DNA of 6,527 bases from an uncultured Eubacteriales bacterium (GTDB lineage: Bacteria > Bacillota > Clostridia > Oscillospirales > Oscillospiraceae), in assembly GCA_900549545.1 (NCBI GenBank), contig URPA01000082.1:1-6527 (forward strand), written 5' to 3'. The notes beneath the pieces were generated by a model that saw only the letters and a program-made list of their open reading frames with translations, searched no databases and had not been told where the DNA came from. A program made the position numbers and the translations under genes. Positions 5,824 to 6,527 of this stretch are shown here, one piece after another (position 1 is the first letter of the stretch; each line of letters opens with the position of its first letter).

Positions 5824-6369
5824 ATGAAATTCACATTCACCGAGAAGAAGATGGATTCCTCCGAAGACCTGCGTGCCTACGCCATGAGGAAGATAGGCAA
5901 GCTTGACAGGTTCTTCAAGACCGAAGCGGAGGCGTTTGTCACCTTCAGCCTTGAGCGCGGCCGCTTTCTGGCTGAGATAACCATCCACAATAACGGCATG
6001 TACTATCGCGCGAGTGAGTTTACAAACGATATGTACGCCTCTGTGGATTCGGGCGTCGCCGCCATTGAGCGCCAAATCCGCCGCAACAAGACCCGCCTTG
6101 AAAAGAAGCTGCGCGAGGGCGCGCTGGAAATCGAGCCTGCACCGGCCTTCGTCCCTGACGAGGGGGAAGACGAGGAGTTCAAAATCGTCCGCAGCAAGCG
6201 CTTTTCCATCAAGCCCATGTCCGCCGAGGAGGCTATCCTCCAGATGAACCTGCTGGGGCATGAGTTCTTCGTTTTCCGCAATATGGACGAGGATGACGCC
6301 ATCTCAGTAGTCTATAAACGCAATCAGGGCGGCTACGGCCTGATTTGCGATAACGGCGAGGACGACTGA
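5824..6369 (+). CDS. hpf: Ribosome hibernation-promoting factor, long form
   Basis: A 181-residue long-form HPF (S30AE/YfiA family). Residues 1-97 are the ribosome-binding domain, which docks in the 30S decoding region and blocks mRNA and tRNA. Positions 98-118 are an acidic Pro-containing linker. Residues 119-181 form the C-terminal dimerisation domain, recognisable from FKIVRSKRFSIKPMSAEEA, LLGHEFFVFRN and GGYGLI. Two ribosome-bound copies pair through it to make 100S dimers in stationary phase or starvation. The start is the ATG at 5824, with AAAGGAG (5809-5815) 8 nt upstream; the in-frame GTG at 5815 lies within the ribosome binding site itself and is unlikely to be used. The gene has its own promoter and a structured leader, and ends in its own terminator, so it can be regulated apart from the LRR operon. 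Length and motifs are complete. Confidence 0.97.
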   Translation: MKFTFTEKKMDSSEDLRAYAMRKIGKLDRFFKTEAEAFVTFSLERGRFLAEITIHNNGMYYRASEFTNDMYASVDSGVAAIERQIRRNKTRLEKKLREGALEIEPAPAFVPDEGEDEEFKIVRSKRFSIKPMSAEEAILQMNLLGHEFFVFRNMDEDDAISVVYKRNQGGYGLICDNGEDD

Positions 6370-6382
6370 ATATAATACAAAG

Positions 6383-6413
6383 AGCACAGGCTTTAAGCCT
6401 GTGCTTTTTTATT
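6383..6413 (+). terminator. Rho-independent terminator of hpf
   Basis: A 10-bp perfect stem AGCACAGGCT (6383-6392) / AGCCTGTGCT (6396-6405) has a 3-nt loop and runs into six T residues (6405-6410) and ATT. It lies 14 nt after the hpf stop codon. The upstream side has only a short A-run, so it mainly serves rightward transcription. Confidence 0.95.
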
Positions 6414-6441
6414 GTAAAATTCTGACAAAAAGCAAAATAAA

Positions 6442-6527
6442 CACTGCACAGCACTCACTTGCTTCCCCCTGTGGGGGAAGTGGCGAGCTTGCGAGCCGAT
6501 AGGGGGGCTGTCCTGCTTCGCGTTGAT
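6442..6527 (+). repeat. Partial dispersed hairpin repeat at right edge
   Basis: A perfect 8-bp stem CTTCCCCC (6462-6469) / GGGGGAAG (6473-6480) with a TGT loop is followed by GGCGAGC-TT-GCGAGCC (6482-6497), a second weak hairpin with a repeated GCGAGC, and by a G-run (6502-6507). This architecture, a G/C-run hairpin followed by a smaller one and GGGG(G)CTG, is typical of small non-coding repeats in Oscillospiraceae genomes (from memory). The copy runs off the window. No gene is visible between the hpf terminator and the window end. Confidence 0.6.

Overview
The window is a compact, gene-dense piece of a low-to-moderate-GC Gram-positive genome, most likely a gut Clostridia species of the Oscillospiraceae/Ruminococcaceae type. 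This rests on inference from three things: strong AGGAG-type ribosome binding sites with sigma-A promoters, a long-form ribosome hibernation factor, and partial copies at both window edges of GC-rich hairpin repeats (CTTCCCCC-TGT-GGGGGAAG and GCTCCCC-N7-GGGGAGC) of the kind scattered through those genomes. No tRNA, rRNA, CRISPR, phage or transposase gene is visible.

Left part (1-1440), minus strand: a two-gene redox operon. A 156-residue flavodoxin is followed at once by a 227-residue carboxymuconolactone decarboxylase (CMD/AhpD-like) protein. It has a near-consensus promoter (TTGATA-N17-TATACT) and ends in a strong hairpin terminator. This is probably a flavin- or thiol-based reductive or stress function; the substrate is unknown.

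Centre (1490-5708), plus strand: a divergent four-gene run. It starts from a good extended -10 promoter embedded in two overlapping inverted-repeat pairs. The order is an M29 metallo-aminopeptidase with its metal ligands intact, a 114-residue orphan coiled-coil protein, a 236-residue six-helix membrane protein with a charged cytosolic tail, and a 604-residue protein with one membrane anchor, TPR-like repeats and a long leucine-rich-repeat ectodomain. Gaps are 12 and 25 nt and the last junction is an ATGA overlap, so the four genes are probably cotranscribed. The last three are not a system I recognise. The membrane protein and the LRR protein are the best candidates for a functional pair at the cell surface.

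Right part (5709-6527), plus strand: hpf, the long-form hibernation-promoting factor, with its own promoter. Its short leader contains a two-tier hairpin and a competing alternative pairing just upstream of the ribosome binding site. A classical terminator follows, then the second edge repeat.

Most of the window is ordinary housekeeping. The items most worth a second look are the hpf leader RNA, the membrane/LRR gene pair with its 185-residue super-repeat, and the symmetrical operator-like repeats at the aminopeptidase promoter.
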